DNA of 64,000 nt from Oscillatoria princeps RMCB-10 (GCA_019359235.1 JAHHHT010000008.1:62001-126000), one strand, 5' to 3'. Shown: positions 41,058 through 50,227, counted from the first letter of the stretch. Made by a program: numbers and translations. Notes: a model not told the origin generated them from the sequence alone.

Positions 41058-41090
41058 AGAAACCTGGTTCTTTAAAGAAACCTGGTTTCT
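41058..41090. repeat. Palindromic repeat AGAAACCTGG...CCTGGTTTCT
   Basis: Third copy of the AGAAACC-GGTTTCT palindrome family, with CCTGG in place of CCGG, downstream of the TPR gene where it may also act as terminator. Confidence 0.75.
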
Positions 41091-41145
41091 CCCCAATAAT
41101 GCGTTCCCCAGGGGCGCTACACATGATGATATTGAGGGCGGATGA

Positions 41146-41691
41146 ATGACTTATTTGAGTGGGTTAAAAGATTTCATCTCTTCCTGGGATGACAGGTTTG
41201 TGGGAGAAACAGACTGGGATACGTTTCGGGAAAGCCCCCAGGGGAATATCAACAGAGATGGAACGTCCGCTTGCAGCGACTCTCCTATCTTTTCTAAATA
41301 CCACCGCAAGTTTAAAAAATCAATAGAGCCTGGGGTAAGAGAGCTTGCAGTCGCTTTTATATTGAAATTTAACTGCATCACTTACTCCAGCTGTCAGGGG
41401 CACTTTTCGACAGCAGATGCGGTGATGCGGCAAAGATATCTGGGGGTTGTCCCCCGCAATGAAAAAGAGTACCAAGACTTACTGGCGCTGTTCCAAGGTC
41501 TGGCACTGCTGACGAACGCTCAGGTGGCGGAAACTTCAGTGAGAGTTTTTGTGCAGGAGGATACCTTGGCGTCAGAAGATTATATCACGCCTTGTCTCAA
41601 CCTGTTTTTTGTGCCGGTGGCTGGAGATGAAGAAACTTACTTCCGCGATCTGGAGGTAGTATATAAGAAGCTTTTAGAGATTATTGCGTGA
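41146..41691 (+). CDS. Unrecognised protein with YSSCQGH motif
   Basis: 181 aa. The central ELAVAFILKFNCITYSSCQG with HFS following recalls the SSCxGR/SSCxGH loop of Tyw3-like folds, but I cannot assign a family. The C-terminal half (ALLTNAQVAETSVRVFVQED, PCLNLFFVPVAGDEETYFRD) looks like a mixed alpha/beta domain. Soluble; Cys and His could bind metal. ATG 41146 lies 4 nt after another ATG in a different frame. Confidence 0.65.
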   Translation: MTYLSGLKDFISSWDDRFVGETDWDTFRESPQGNINRDGTSACSDSPIFSKYHRKFKKSIEPGVRELAVAFILKFNCITYSSCQGHFSTADAVMRQRYLGVVPRNEKEYQDLLALFQGLALLTNAQVAETSVRVFVQEDTLASEDYITPCLNLFFVPVAGDEETYFRDLEVVYKKLLEIIA

Positions 41692-41913
41692 CTGCCGGCA
41701 ATAAGCTGTCAGGCTTTTGGGAAGCTTGTGGTGGAAAAGAGGCAGAGCCTCCCGATCTGCGTTCCTTTGGCCGTAGGGGCGGGTCCCCGTGCCCGCCCCG
41801 GAACGAGGGGAACGAGGGAACCCTGTCCTCTCCACTGCCCAGTTGGGGCTGGGGCAGCTGAAGTTAAATTAATTCCGGTTGATTAATTTGCTTAAAGGCC
41901 GGGGGGAGGGGGT

Positions 41914-41942
41914 GAACCTTTTCAGTGCCGGCCTGGTCTAAA
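41914..41942 (+). promoter_or_regulatory. Sigma-E-like promoter of the ECF sigma operon
   Basis: GAACCTT (41914-41920), 16 bp, then TCTAAA (41937-41942), close to the group IV pattern GAACTT-N16-TCTRA. It starts the leader about 35 bp before the GTG of the sigma gene. Such a site would let the ECF factor drive its own operon. Confidence 0.6.
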
Positions 41943-41980
41943 GCGTCACAAATGAACAACCGGTAAGGAAGACCCCGCCA

Positions 41981-42553
41981 GTGTCTGTTGTGCCAGCTGA
42001 TGTGTTAATAGTGAGCGAATCTGACTCGTACCTCGTGCAGCAGTGCTTGAAGGGCGACCGGCAAAGCTTTAGCGAGCTGTACCGGCGCTACCAGCACAAA
42101 GTCCGGTCAACCCTCTACCAGTTGTGTGGGCAATCCAGCTTGGACGACCTGGTGCAAGAGGTCTTCCTGAAAGCCTGGAAAGGACTGCCCAAATTTCGGC
42201 AGGCGTCCAGCTTTTCCACTTGGCTGTACCGGATCGCCTGGAATGTGGCAGCTGACCACCGGCGCTCGCAAGCGCAGCAGCGCTCGGGTCTGCAAAGCCT
42301 CACCGACACCGGCACGCCCCACGCTGCAGCACCTGACTTAATGCAGATGCACTACCAAGACCTCGTGCAGCGCGGACTCGACCGGCTGAGTTTTGAGCAT
42401 CGCAGCGTTATGGTGCTGCAGGATCTGGAGGACTTGCCGCAAAAAGAAGTGGCAGAAATCCTGGGGCTGCCGGTGGGAACCGTGAAGTCGCGCCTGTTCC
42501 ACGCACGCGCTGCTCTGCGACAATTTCTTCAGCAAGAAGGAGTGGAGTTATGA
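41981..42553 (+). CDS. ECF RNA polymerase sigma factor (RpoE-type)
   Basis: 190 aa, GTG start. Region 2 (about 20-95) has FSELYRRYQHKVRSTLYQLC, DLVQEVFLKAWKGLPKFRQA and STWLYRIAWNVAADHRR; region 4 (about 130-185) has RSVMVLQDLEDLPQKEVAEI and LGLPVGTVKSRLFHARAALR, an HTH. It directs RNA polymerase to stress promoters. The stop overlaps the next ATG, so the membrane protein that follows is the probable anti-sigma. Confidence 0.93.
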   Translation: MSVVPADVLIVSESDSYLVQQCLKGDRQSFSELYRRYQHKVRSTLYQLCGQSSLDDLVQEVFLKAWKGLPKFRQASSFSTWLYRIAWNVAADHRRSQAQQRSGLQSLTDTGTPHAAAPDLMQMHYQDLVQRGLDRLSFEHRSVMVLQDLEDLPQKEVAEILGLPVGTVKSRLFHARAALRQFLQQEGVEL

Positions 42554-42909
42554 CTCAGCAGCCCATTGATGACCAACCCTTAGTAACTTTCCTGCGCCAG
42601 CACCGCCCTGCGCCTCCCCCACCGGCACCGGATTTGGAGGAGCGGATTTTGGCGGCGGTGGCCAATGAACCGGCACATGTCCGGCAGTACCGGCACCGCC
42701 GTCTGTGGATCGTGCCACCGGCAATTGCTGCCGGCGTGCTGATTGCCATAGCCGGTCACCGCCTGCTGACGCCCGCACGCCCCAGTCCGGCTGAAATAGC
42801 CAACCTGGAGGCATTCCTCCTAACCAACTGGGATGGCACCGTTAGCGACAGCTCGCCGGCTGACCCTGCTTTCGAGCCGCTTCCCCCAGACAGCTCACAA
42901 ACCCAGTAA
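42550..42909 (+). CDS. Putative membrane anti-sigma factor
   Basis: 119 aa. The N-terminal cytosolic part (FLRQHRPAPPPPAPDLEERI, LAAVANEPAH) precedes one membrane span (WIVPPAIAAGVLIAIAGHRL); the outside part is short and acidic. The ATGA overlap with the sigma gene and this topology fit an RseA-like anti-sigma. The HxxxCxxC zinc motif of ZAS proteins is missing, so identification rests on context. Confidence 0.75.
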   Translation: MTQQPIDDQPLVTFLRQHRPAPPPPAPDLEERILAAVANEPAHVRQYRHRRLWIVPPAIAAGVLIAIAGHRLLTPARPSPAEIANLEAFLLTNWDGTVSDSSPADPAFEPLPPDSSQTQ

Positions 42910-42928
42910 GAATGACAAGGTAAGTACA

Positions 42929-43417
42929 ATGCTCTTACGTCGCATTTCTGTTTTAGCCGTCTTAATGCTAGCTTTAGGTAATGCCGGTGCCCTGGCACAG
43001 TCCGCTCCTGTGCCAGAGGAGCCGGTTGCCCAAAGACCGGGGGATGATGGCCCACCCGGTCGCGGCCCAGGCGACTTGTTTGAGCAGCTGAATCTTTCCC
43101 AAGACCAGGTGCAGAAAATGCAGCAGATTCGCGAGCGGTACAAAAACCAGATGCAGCAGCAGCAACAAACATTGCGTCAAGCTGAAGAAGAGTTTCGCAA
43201 TATGATGGCGGGCACTGCTGACAAAAACCAGCTGCGCGAGAAACACCGCCAAGTTCAGGGCTTGCGGGAACAGATGGGAGAGTTGCGATTTGAAAGCATG
43301 CTGGAAATGCGCGAAGTGCTCACTGCTGAGCAGCGCCGCCAGATGTCGGAACTGATGCAGCAGCGCCGGCCTGGTATGCGGAACGCCCCGGGCAGCGGAA
43401 AGCCGCAGCAGAATTAA
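42929..43417 (+). CDS. Spy/CpxP-like periplasmic protein (LTxxQ family)
   Basis: 162 aa. Signal peptide (ISVLAVLMLALGNAGALAQS), then two LTxxQ-type elements, LNLSQDQVQKMQQIRERYKN and VLTAEQRRQMSELM, within a Gln/Glu/Arg-rich helical body. Spy/CpxP proteins are periplasmic chaperones or stress sensors. It is 19 bp behind the anti-sigma gene: sigma, anti-sigma and chaperone make one envelope-stress unit. Confidence 0.88.
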   Translation: MLLRRISVLAVLMLALGNAGALAQSAPVPEEPVAQRPGDDGPPGRGPGDLFEQLNLSQDQVQKMQQIRERYKNQMQQQQQTLRQAEEEFRNMMAGTADKNQLREKHRQVQGLREQMGELRFESMLEMREVLTAEQRRQMSELMQQRRPGMRNAPGSGKPQQN

Positions 43418-43423
43418 AGTGGC

Positions 43424-43570
43424 CCTTTGGATTTGGGATTTTGGATTTTGGATTTGGGATTTTGGATTTTGGATTGGGGATTGAGGATTGATTGTTTTGC
43501 TCATCAATGCCCAATGCCCAATGCCCAATGCCCCATGCCCCATGCCCCATGCCCCATGCCCCATGCCCCA
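43424..43570. repeat. Composite simple-repeat array before the YqiA-like gene
   Basis: GGATTTTGGATTTGGGATTT units (43424-43480) are followed by heptamers AATGCCC and then CATGCCC/ATGCCCC (43504-43570) up to the ATG at 43582. Same composition and position relative to the gene as at 19845-19954. Confidence 0.85.
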
Positions 43571-43581
43571 CGCCCAGCGCC

Positions 43582-44238
43582 ATGATGCCCAATTATCCAA
43601 CTTACATCTACCTGCACGGATTTGCTTCTAGCCCCCAGTCGGCTAAAGCGAAATATCTGCGCGACTGCTTCCAGACGCGCCAGATTGATATCAGAGTGCC
43701 CGACCTCAATCAGGGTGATTTTTCCCACCTGACGCTGACGCGCCACCTCCAACAAGTCGAGGCGGAATTTCCACCGGCACCCGCACCGGTTGCTATCATT
43801 GGCTCCAGCTTTGGCGGACTGACAGCCGCCTGGCTGGGACAGCGCCACCCGCAAGTCCAGCGGTTAGTCTTGCTCGCACCGGCATTTCAATTTCTCGCCC
43901 ACTGGCTCCCCACTTTGGGGGAGGAAAAGGTGGAGCGCTGGCAAGCAGAAGGATACCTGCCAGTGTACCATTATGGTGAGAAAGAATCCCTGCCGCTGCA
44001 TTATGAATTTGTTCTCGATATGAGACAGTATCAAGAACAGCAACTGATCTCACTGGTACCCACCTTAATTCTGCACGGGCGTCACGATGAAGTTATTCCC
44101 ATTCAAGCCAGCCGGGATTTTGCCGCCACTCGCCCGTGGGTGCGGCTAGTGGAACTCGACAGCGACCACGCCTTGGGCAACGTTTTGGATGAAATTTGGC
44201 AGGAGATTTGCCAGTTTTTGGAAGTGCCGGTGGAGTGA
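43582..44238 (+). CDS. YqiA/YcfP-like alpha/beta hydrolase
   Basis: 218 aa. TYIYLHGFASSPQSAKAKYL, nucleophile elbow VAIIGSSFGGLTAAWLGQRH (GSSFGG), acid in LILHGRHDEVIP and late His in LDSDHALGNVLDEIW complete the triad. The frame is open back to 43492, but that stretch is heptamer array (PMPHAPC). One of two adjacent ATGs (43582 or 43585) is the start. Likely an esterase on small acyl substrates. Confidence 0.87.
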   Translation: MMPNYPTYIYLHGFASSPQSAKAKYLRDCFQTRQIDIRVPDLNQGDFSHLTLTRHLQQVEAEFPPAPAPVAIIGSSFGGLTAAWLGQRHPQVQRLVLLAPAFQFLAHWLPTLGEEKVERWQAEGYLPVYHYGEKESLPLHYEFVLDMRQYQEQQLISLVPTLILHGRHDEVIPIQASRDFAATRPWVRLVELDSDHALGNVLDEIWQEICQFLEVPVE

Positions 44239-44260
44239 GGAGTGAACAGCCAGCGTTTCT

Positions 44261-45019
44261 TCAATCAGGCAGTATGGCGACAGCACGGGTAGGACCGGCA
44301 CTTCCTCCCTGAATCTTGAGGGGGAAACAAGCCACCTTGAACCCAAAAGGAGGTAGCGCTGCCAGATTGACAAGGCGCTCAATTTGTGAGTAAGGCAGGT
44401 CGGCTTGATGTGCCGCCCAGAAAATGCCGGCTTTTTGCTGGCGGAGAGCCTCCTGCGCCTGCCGGTCCAGGGGCGCATCCCAGCTCCAGGCATCAATTCC
44501 CATCACGCGGACGCCCTGTTCGTACAGCCAGCGGGTGGCTTCGGGCGTGACGCCACAGCCTTTAAACATATAGCCCGGTTGGTTGTAGAAGGCATCGCGA
44601 CCGGTGCGAACCAGCACGATGTCCAGGGGTTTGAGCGTGTAGCCAATGCGGGCGAGTTCCGAGATGGTGTCACTGACGGTTATCGCTTCGCCATCCCCCT
44701 TGTGCGTCATATCCAGCACAACGCCATCGCTGAAGAACCACTCAAGAGGCAACTCGTCTACGGTTTGCGCCCGCTGTCCCTGAATCTGGCTATTATAGTG
44801 CCAGGGCGCATCCACATGGGTGCTGTTGTGCGTGTTTATGCTAATCTCTTCTATAGCCCATCCCTCCCGGTTGCGCAACAGTTCTGGCGGAACATGCAGC
44901 AAGCTCTCGATCAGCGCTGCCCCCTCCTCATGGCTGCTGTATGTAATTTTGATGCGCTCTGTCAGTGACGCATCGTCTGGGCTGGGTACAATTAGCGCTG
45001 ATAAATCAATTATCCGCAT
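44261..45019 (-). CDS. Cyclase-family metal hydrolase (kynurenine formamidase-like)
   Basis: 252 aa. The metal-binding pattern HxxxHxDxPxH is seen in ISINTHNSTHVDAPWHYNSQ. Further family parts are VVLDMTHKGDGEAITVSD, DIVLVRTGRD, GVRVMGIDAWSWDAPLD and the C-terminal PFGFKVACFPLKIQGGSAGP. Members hydrolyse N-formylkynurenine or related amides/lactones; the substrate here is open. No tryptophan-catabolism gene is close. Confidence 0.88.
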   Translation of the reverse strand: MRIIDLSALIVPSPDDASLTERIKITYSSHEEGAALIESLLHVPPELLRNREGWAIEEISINTHNSTHVDAPWHYNSQIQGQRAQTVDELPLEWFFSDGVVLDMTHKGDGEAITVSDTISELARIGYTLKPLDIVLVRTGRDAFYNQPGYMFKGCGVTPEATRWLYEQGVRVMGIDAWSWDAPLDRQAQEALRQQKAGIFWAAHQADLPYSQIERLVNLAALPPFGFKVACFPLKIQGGSAGPTRAVAILPD

Positions 45020-45456
45020 CGTTAAACTCCACTCTGCAAAATTTTATAGTAAATTATCTTTGGCAAACGGGCGCACGCTGCAGCCAAAGGCGACCGGATA
45101 TGTTTAGCGCGGCGCTGGCCATCAACCAGGAAGCTTCAAGACAGCCGGTTGCTTAATGTCCCCTTGATTTTTGCAGGGACATTTAAGCTGTTAAGCTTTT
45201 AATCTGCATGTGGTCGAAAGGAGGCAGTCGCTTCGGAACTGCGTACACCGCCACCAATGAAAACTTGGCCGGCAGCGGGAGATCCGGTAGGGCTAAAGCC
45301 CAACTACAAACATTTTCAAGTCAGAGCCTCCTGAGTTGCGTTCCCAGGCAGAGCCTGGGAACGAGGGAAATGAATCTTTCCTCTGTTTCTTGGCGCTCCA
45401 AATTCACGGGGGCGGTTCAAAATAAATTAATAACTCTCAGCAGATAGAGGTACTAA
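45020..45456. other. Divergent gap upstream of BadF-type ATPase gene
   Basis: 437 bp. It holds AGGGCTAAAGCCCAACTACA near 45291, the palindrome at 45339-45363 and, further left, AACAGCTTAAATGTCC-type inverted words near 45153-45196 (TGTCCCTT...GGGACATTTAAGC). No gene seen. Confidence 0.45.
45339..45363. repeat. Palindromic repeat CGTTCCCAGGC...GCCTGGGAACG
   Basis: Second copy of the element at 5561-5584, with AGA as centre instead of TCC; a perfect 11-bp stem. Confidence 0.8.
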
Positions 45457-46413
45457 ATGGGCTGTGTGTTAGGGATCGATGGCGGCGGAAGCAAAACTGT
45501 TTGCGTCCTGATGGACGAAACCGGCAAAATTCTGGGGCGAGGCGAGGCGGGAGCCTCGAATTACCAAACCGTGGGAATAGAGACAGCCGGCAATTCAATT
45601 GGGAATGCCATCGCACAGGCTGTTTCTCAAGAAACCGGCTTTCTGGAGGTGGGGGCGATTTGCTTGGGGCTTGCCGGCGTGGGGCGTCCTGAGGATATTA
45701 AAGTGGTGGGAGGTTTGGCGCAACAGTTGCAGGCGAGGGCGGACTTGCCGGTCAGGTGGGCGGTGCCGCCGGCGGGTGTGGTCGTGTGCAATGACTGCGC
45801 GATCGCCCTGGCGGGGGGTGCCGGCGAGCCGGTGGGTATTGTGGCGATTGCCGGCACCGGCTCGATTGCTTACGGGCAAAACCGCCGGGGAGAGGCGAAG
45901 CGAGCCGGTGGCTGGGGGTATATTTTGGGGGACGAAGGGGGCGGTTATGATATCGCTTTGCGCGGATTGCGAGCGGCGGTGCGCTCTTATGACGGGCGTT
46001 TGGGGGCGACGGTTCTGGCGGATATGATTGTGGGGCATCTGGGTGTGAGAAGCGCGGAAGATTTGGTGGGGGTGGTTTACCGGCGCGGGTGGGGTGCGAA
46101 AGATATTGCTGCTTTAGCGCCGCTGGTGGGGGAGGCGGCGGATGCCGGTGATGCGGTGGCGACCGGCATTATCAGCAGTGCGGCGGAGGAGTTAGTCGGG
46201 GCGGTGCGGGCGGTGATGGGGGCGATTTTTCAGGAGGGTGAGGGGTTTGAGGTGGTGACTGCCGGTGGGGCGTGGCGGATTTCGGGTCTGTTGCGGGACC
46301 GGTTTGTGGCGTCGCTGGCTGAGATCGCCCCGGCGGCTGAGGTAATTTGGCCGCGACACGAGCCGGCTTACGGTGCCGGTTTGCTGGCGCTGAGGGCGAT
46401 TGGCTGCTTGTAG
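45457..46413 (+). CDS. BadF/BadG-type ATPase, N-acetylglucosamine kinase-like
   Basis: 318 aa of the ASKHA fold. Phosphate-1 loop LGIDGGGSKTVCVLMDETGK, ASNYQTVG, phosphate-2 VGIVAIAGTGSIAYG, and the adenosine region GFEVVTAGGAWRISGLL are seen; GGWGYILGDEGGGYDIALRG is typical of eukaryote-like GlcNAc kinases. Probably phosphorylates an amino sugar in cell-wall recycling. The codons are GC-rich with many GCCGG words, as elsewhere. Confidence 0.87.
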   Translation: MGCVLGIDGGGSKTVCVLMDETGKILGRGEAGASNYQTVGIETAGNSIGNAIAQAVSQETGFLEVGAICLGLAGVGRPEDIKVVGGLAQQLQARADLPVRWAVPPAGVVVCNDCAIALAGGAGEPVGIVAIAGTGSIAYGQNRRGEAKRAGGWGYILGDEGGGYDIALRGLRAAVRSYDGRLGATVLADMIVGHLGVRSAEDLVGVVYRRGWGAKDIAALAPLVGEAADAGDAVATGIISSAAEELVGAVRAVMGAIFQEGEGFEVVTAGGAWRISGLLRDRFVASLAEIAPAAEVIWPRHEPAYGAGLLALRAIGCL

Positions 46414-46461
46414 GGGCGGGTTTCCGTGGCATTGGTGTCTGCGAAGGAACCCCACCCCCAA

Positions 46462-46487
46462 CCCCCTCCCCGTTCACGGGGAGGGGG
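46462..46487. repeat. Palindrome CCCCCTCCCCGT...ACGGGGAGGGGG
   Basis: A perfect long stem between convergent genes. A near-copy with GTGAAC in the centre lies at 50202-50227. Both can act as bidirectional terminators. Confidence 0.8.
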
Positions 46488-46549
46488 CTAAGAGTTGTAG
46501 GGTGCCGTTCCCTTGCGGTAACGCTACAGTTCAACGTTCAAAGTTCACA

Positions 46550-49500
46550 TTACCACGGGCTGCCAATCATGGTAAAACCAGACCAATAATAGGGATGCTT
46601 GAGATTTCTGTCCCCCTGGTTGAGCAATTCTGGGGGGAGGGGAATGCCGGTGCGCGTCTTGCTCCCAAACAACTCACCTTTTTCTATCCGCACTTCTCCC
46701 CGAATCATCGCTAGCTGCGCTTGACGCAGCGCCTCTGCTTTAATTTTGACGTCAGCCAGGTGCTGGTAAAATTCGGTCATCAGCCCTAATGTGCCGGCAT
46801 CGCTAACGTACCACAAAGTGGCGACTGCTGTCTTGACTCCCGCCGCTACTGCCAAACCGGCAAACCCCAATTCGGCTTTTTCGTCTCCGAGGGCGGTGCG
46901 GCAGGCGGAGAGCACCAGCAACTCCACCGGCGGACTGTTCAGGCGCAGTTTGCGCAGTTCGTCAAGGCGCAGTTTGTCGTCCCACAGCTGAATGTAAGAA
47001 TTGCTGACTGTCCCCGGTTGAAATTCGGCATGCGTTGCCAGGTGTATCATCGTATAGGGATACTTAGAGCGCTGCCCTATGAGGTTATTTCGGGTGAAGT
47101 CCTGATTCAAGAAAGCTTTGCCTTGCCACAATTTATGGGTAATCTCGGAAAGTTCCACCGGCACTGCCGGCAAGGCTATTTGGTGGGGAAATTCCGAAGC
47201 GCCCATTGCCAGAACTTGTTTGCCCTGTAGCGGTTGGTAGCGGGTGTCCATCAAACTGACACTGGGAATCAGCGCTAGACTGTATTTTTCCACAATAAAC
47301 TGTTTGCCGTCGTGCAGCGCCGCCACCGGCAGACTGCGCAACCCCGCATCCATACTGAACAGCAGGGTGTCGATTTTCGCGGCTTGCAATTCCGGCTCGA
47401 TTGGCGCAATCAGCCACTTGTATAGCTGCTGTGCCGGTTTCAAATAGCTGGCGGTTTTCCGTTGGCGGGGGCTTGTAATTTCATAGCGAAAGTCTCTGAC
47501 CCCTGCCAGCAGTTCCTCTTTTTTGGCAGGGACTGTTTTGCTAAACGCCTTCCCTTCTGGGGTGAGCCCTACCAATTCCACTTTTTCGGGAAAGGCGACA
47601 ATATATATTATAGCAGATCGGTTGCCGGTTTGGGAAGCAATGGTTGCCAAAGCGTCTCGGATGTTTTCTGTAGAGGTCAGCTGGTAAGTGATGTTGTCGC
47701 CGAAGTAATTGGCAAATTCCCGCTGCCGCATTTCCTCTAATTGCGCTATGGCAACCGTAAAATTTACTGTCATTTCTTGGATTAAGGAAGGCACCGGCAA
47801 CCGCACCGGCACCGGCACGGGGTTAATGCTAGGCGGGAGGTTCACTTCTTCGGTATCCGTGGGAACCGCCGTCACGGTGACAGTACCCCCACTCCCCTGC
47901 AATGGAGAGGAGGACTGATTGCCGGCGCTGGGATCTGCAACACCGCTGCGGCTTTCTAGAGTGACAGTCCCTCTTGTGCCTGCCCCTCCCTGATATGCAA
48001 ATTGCCGGACGCCATTTTCATCCACGCCTAAATAAACGAGTTCCCCCACCGATTCCGAGAAAATGTCACCTGTTACAATATTTCGCTCAGCAGTCAGGGC
48101 GATGTTTCCGCCATTCCCATAAACGGAAGTGGAGTTTAGAGTGCCGGCACTCGTATTAATCCCACCGGCACTGCTGTTGAGGCTAATCTGCCCCCCTGTG
48201 CCGGTGCCGGTGGAAGCTGAGGTCAAGGAACCTGTTACAATATCTGATGTGGCGCTGAGGGCAATCGCCCCGCCGTCTAATTCTGAGCTCGTGTCGATAT
48301 TGCCGGCAGCTATCGCCGCTGCCTCTACTGTAACATTTCTCCCTGGTGCGCGGATGGTGTCTGCGGGATTCATGGAGAAGGTGCCGGTGCCATCCCTGTC
48401 GGCATCTGCTGTCAGGGTGATGGTGCCGGTGCCTGACTGAAAGGTTAATTCGCTGTCCGACAAGTCCGCCACTGTGATATTGTTCCTCGCCTCTAATTTG
48501 ACAGCGGCATTGCCATCCAGACGTTCCAGCGTTGCTTCGGAGATGGTAAAGGTGCCGGTGCCGTCGTCAAACAGGACTTGACTGTCTGTTACTTGACTGT
48601 CGGATTCGCCCCCATCCCCATCCGCAATGGTAATATTTTCTGGGTCGAGGAGCAAGGTGCCGGCGGTCCCCTTCGGCGCGCTCAAATCCACTGCGCCCCG
48701 GAATATCAGGCTTGACTTCCCCGACACTTCCACAAATCCGCCATTGCCTGAATTGCTGCCACCTCTGGCGCTGATGTGACCCAAGAAATGAGTCGTCTTG
48801 TCTGACCAGATTATAACACGACCCCCATTCCCATTCAATAGGGCGTCGGCATTAATTGCTGAATCCCTGCTGACAGAGGTGTGTGAGGCATTCAAGGGGC
48901 GCAGGGGCGGGTGCGCAGGCAAGTGCACAGGCAAGTGCACAGGCAAGTGCACAGGCAAGATGCCTGTGCTACGTCCTTGATAGTCGCCGCCAATCAGCAC
49001 CGTTCCGCCGCCATAAATGCCGGAAGCGTTAATATTAGCACTGATAAGTCCGGCGCGATTTCCGAGGACATTCACCGCACCGCCAAAACCACTCCCGCTT
49101 TCCCCTTGTGCTGGCGGTGAGGGGGTGAGGGGTGCGGATACATCCACGTAGCCCGAAACAATTGCTGTCCCCGCCTGGTCTGGTATCCTCACTCCTGAAC
49201 CCGTCAAGGACACCTCGCCTTTTTGATTAACTGTCAGGCGACTTGCGTGCCCAAAATCCGGTCTGCCGGTGAGCAATTGCGGTAAAGATATTTGCAGGAC
49301 AGGCGTTCCCTCCGACCCCCCCAAAGCCACTGGCTCGATGTCCAAACTCAGCAAATGTCCCTCTTGAGAAATCCGCACCGCACTGTTCCCGGGCACACCG
49401 GCTACCGTAATATTTCCCCCCCGACTTGTGAGGGTGCCGGTATTTATTACTGTCCCGCCCAACAGCGCCAGACTGTTACCTGATGTTAAGCTTAAATTCC

Positions 49501-50047
49501 CTTCATTGACAATCGCCCCAGGCTGCGATACCCTGAAATTGAAAGCGCTGGGAGTCCCCACTAAGATGTTATAATTATTGCTGCCAACGGCATTAAACCA
49601 GCCCGACCCAAACCCGATGCCGGTGGCGGTTGTCGCGGTGAAGTCTGCCGGCACGTTCAAGCTGGCATTTGGGCCAAATAGGATGCCGGCTGGGTTGATC
49701 AGGAATAGGTTGGAATTCCCACCGGCAACTCCGATTAACCCATTTATATAAGAGGCGTCGCCGCCCACTACCCGCCCCAGAATATTGCGGATATTCGGGC
49801 TGGAGAGAAAATTGGCAGTCTGACCCTCACTCAGGCCAAACTTCAGGAAACTGTGAAAAAGATTGGCTCCATCTCTTGACAGGGAGCCGCCTTGTATGTT
49901 AAAATTATTTCCGTGGGGAGTGACTGCCGTGCCGGTGCCGTCGGGTGCCGGTGTGATGGGTTGGGCGCGTGCCGGTGCCGGCACAGATGGGACGGCAAAG
50001 GGAAGAATAAGCAGCAGCGAACTCAATGAGCCGGCGGCGAATTTCAT
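46550..50047 (-). CDS. Secreted haemagglutinin-CHAT protein 1 (TPS domain + CHAT protease-like domain)
   Basis: 1165 aa. Sec signal peptide (SSLLLILPFAVPSVPAPARA), then a two-partner-secretion haemagglutinin domain (about 30-250) with GGSLSRDGANLFHSF, VVGGDASYINGLIGVAGGNS, NLFLINPAGILFGPNASLNV. Residues about 250-750 are a short beta-helix stalk. The C-terminal third is a CHAT domain: LFSMDAGLRSLPVAALHDGK, His1006 in MIHLATHAEF and Cys1049 in LLVLSACRTALGD, ending YYWSGFTMIGSPW. The Cys-protease dyad is intact. A TpsB (ShlB) pore should export it; none is in the window. The shortest of three tandem paralogs. Confidence 0.92.
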   Translation of the reverse strand: MKFAAGSLSSLLLILPFAVPSVPAPARAQPITPAPDGTGTAVTPHGNNFNIQGGSLSRDGANLFHSFLKFGLSEGQTANFLSSPNIRNILGRVVGGDASYINGLIGVAGGNSNLFLINPAGILFGPNASLNVPADFTATTATGIGFGSGWFNAVGSNNYNILVGTPSAFNFRVSQPGAIVNEGNLSLTSGNSLALLGGTVINTGTLTSRGGNITVAGVPGNSAVRISQEGHLLSLDIEPVALGGSEGTPVLQISLPQLLTGRPDFGHASRLTVNQKGEVSLTGSGVRIPDQAGTAIVSGYVDVSAPLTPSPPAQGESGSGFGGAVNVLGNRAGLISANINASGIYGGGTVLIGGDYQGRSTGILPVHLPVHLPVHLPAHPPLRPLNASHTSVSRDSAINADALLNGNGGRVIIWSDKTTHFLGHISARGGSNSGNGGFVEVSGKSSLIFRGAVDLSAPKGTAGTLLLDPENITIADGDGGESDSQVTDSQVLFDDGTGTFTISEATLERLDGNAAVKLEARNNITVADLSDSELTFQSGTGTITLTADADRDGTGTFSMNPADTIRAPGRNVTVEAAAIAAGNIDTSSELDGGAIALSATSDIVTGSLTSASTGTGTGGQISLNSSAGGINTSAGTLNSTSVYGNGGNIALTAERNIVTGDIFSESVGELVYLGVDENGVRQFAYQGGAGTRGTVTLESRSGVADPSAGNQSSSPLQGSGGTVTVTAVPTDTEEVNLPPSINPVPVPVRLPVPSLIQEMTVNFTVAIAQLEEMRQREFANYFGDNITYQLTSTENIRDALATIASQTGNRSAIIYIVAFPEKVELVGLTPEGKAFSKTVPAKKEELLAGVRDFRYEITSPRQRKTASYLKPAQQLYKWLIAPIEPELQAAKIDTLLFSMDAGLRSLPVAALHDGKQFIVEKYSLALIPSVSLMDTRYQPLQGKQVLAMGASEFPHQIALPAVPVELSEITHKLWQGKAFLNQDFTRNNLIGQRSKYPYTMIHLATHAEFQPGTVSNSYIQLWDDKLRLDELRKLRLNSPPVELLVLSACRTALGDEKAELGFAGLAVAAGVKTAVATLWYVSDAGTLGLMTEFYQHLADVKIKAEALRQAQLAMIRGEVRIEKGELFGSKTRTGIPLPPELLNQGDRNLKHPYYWSGFTMIGSPW
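48910..48977. repeat. In-frame REP element and 12-bp repeats inside CHAT gene 1
   Basis: Four units of ACAGGCAAGTGC lead into ACAGGCAAGATGCCTGTGCT, a REP copy. On the minus strand they add STGILPVHLPVHLPVHLPAH to the protein. The reading frame is kept because units are 12 bp. Confidence 0.8.
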
Positions 50048-50201
50048 GGGAGTAGATGCTCCAGTTTGTGCTTTTTATAATTTTGTCTCACTCTACATTA
50101 ATTTTCCCCCATTAGCAAGAACGCAAATCTTTCTGGCCAAACCCGCCCCTGGATGTTGTGGGATGCCGCACTCTCGCGCTTCGGTCAACCCCACCCCCCA
50201 A

Positions 50202-50227
50202 CCCCCTCCCCGTGAACGGGGAGGGGG
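50202..50227. repeat. Palindrome CCCCCTCCCCGTGAAC...GGGGAGGGGG
   Basis: Copy of 46462-46487, placed between CHAT genes 1 and 2; it may limit read-through from gene 2 into gene 1. Confidence 0.8.

Noticed and set aside
43492-43581. N-terminal extension of the YqiA-like protein
   Set aside because: It encodes only PMPHAPC units from the heptamer array; the protein fold begins at 43582/43585.
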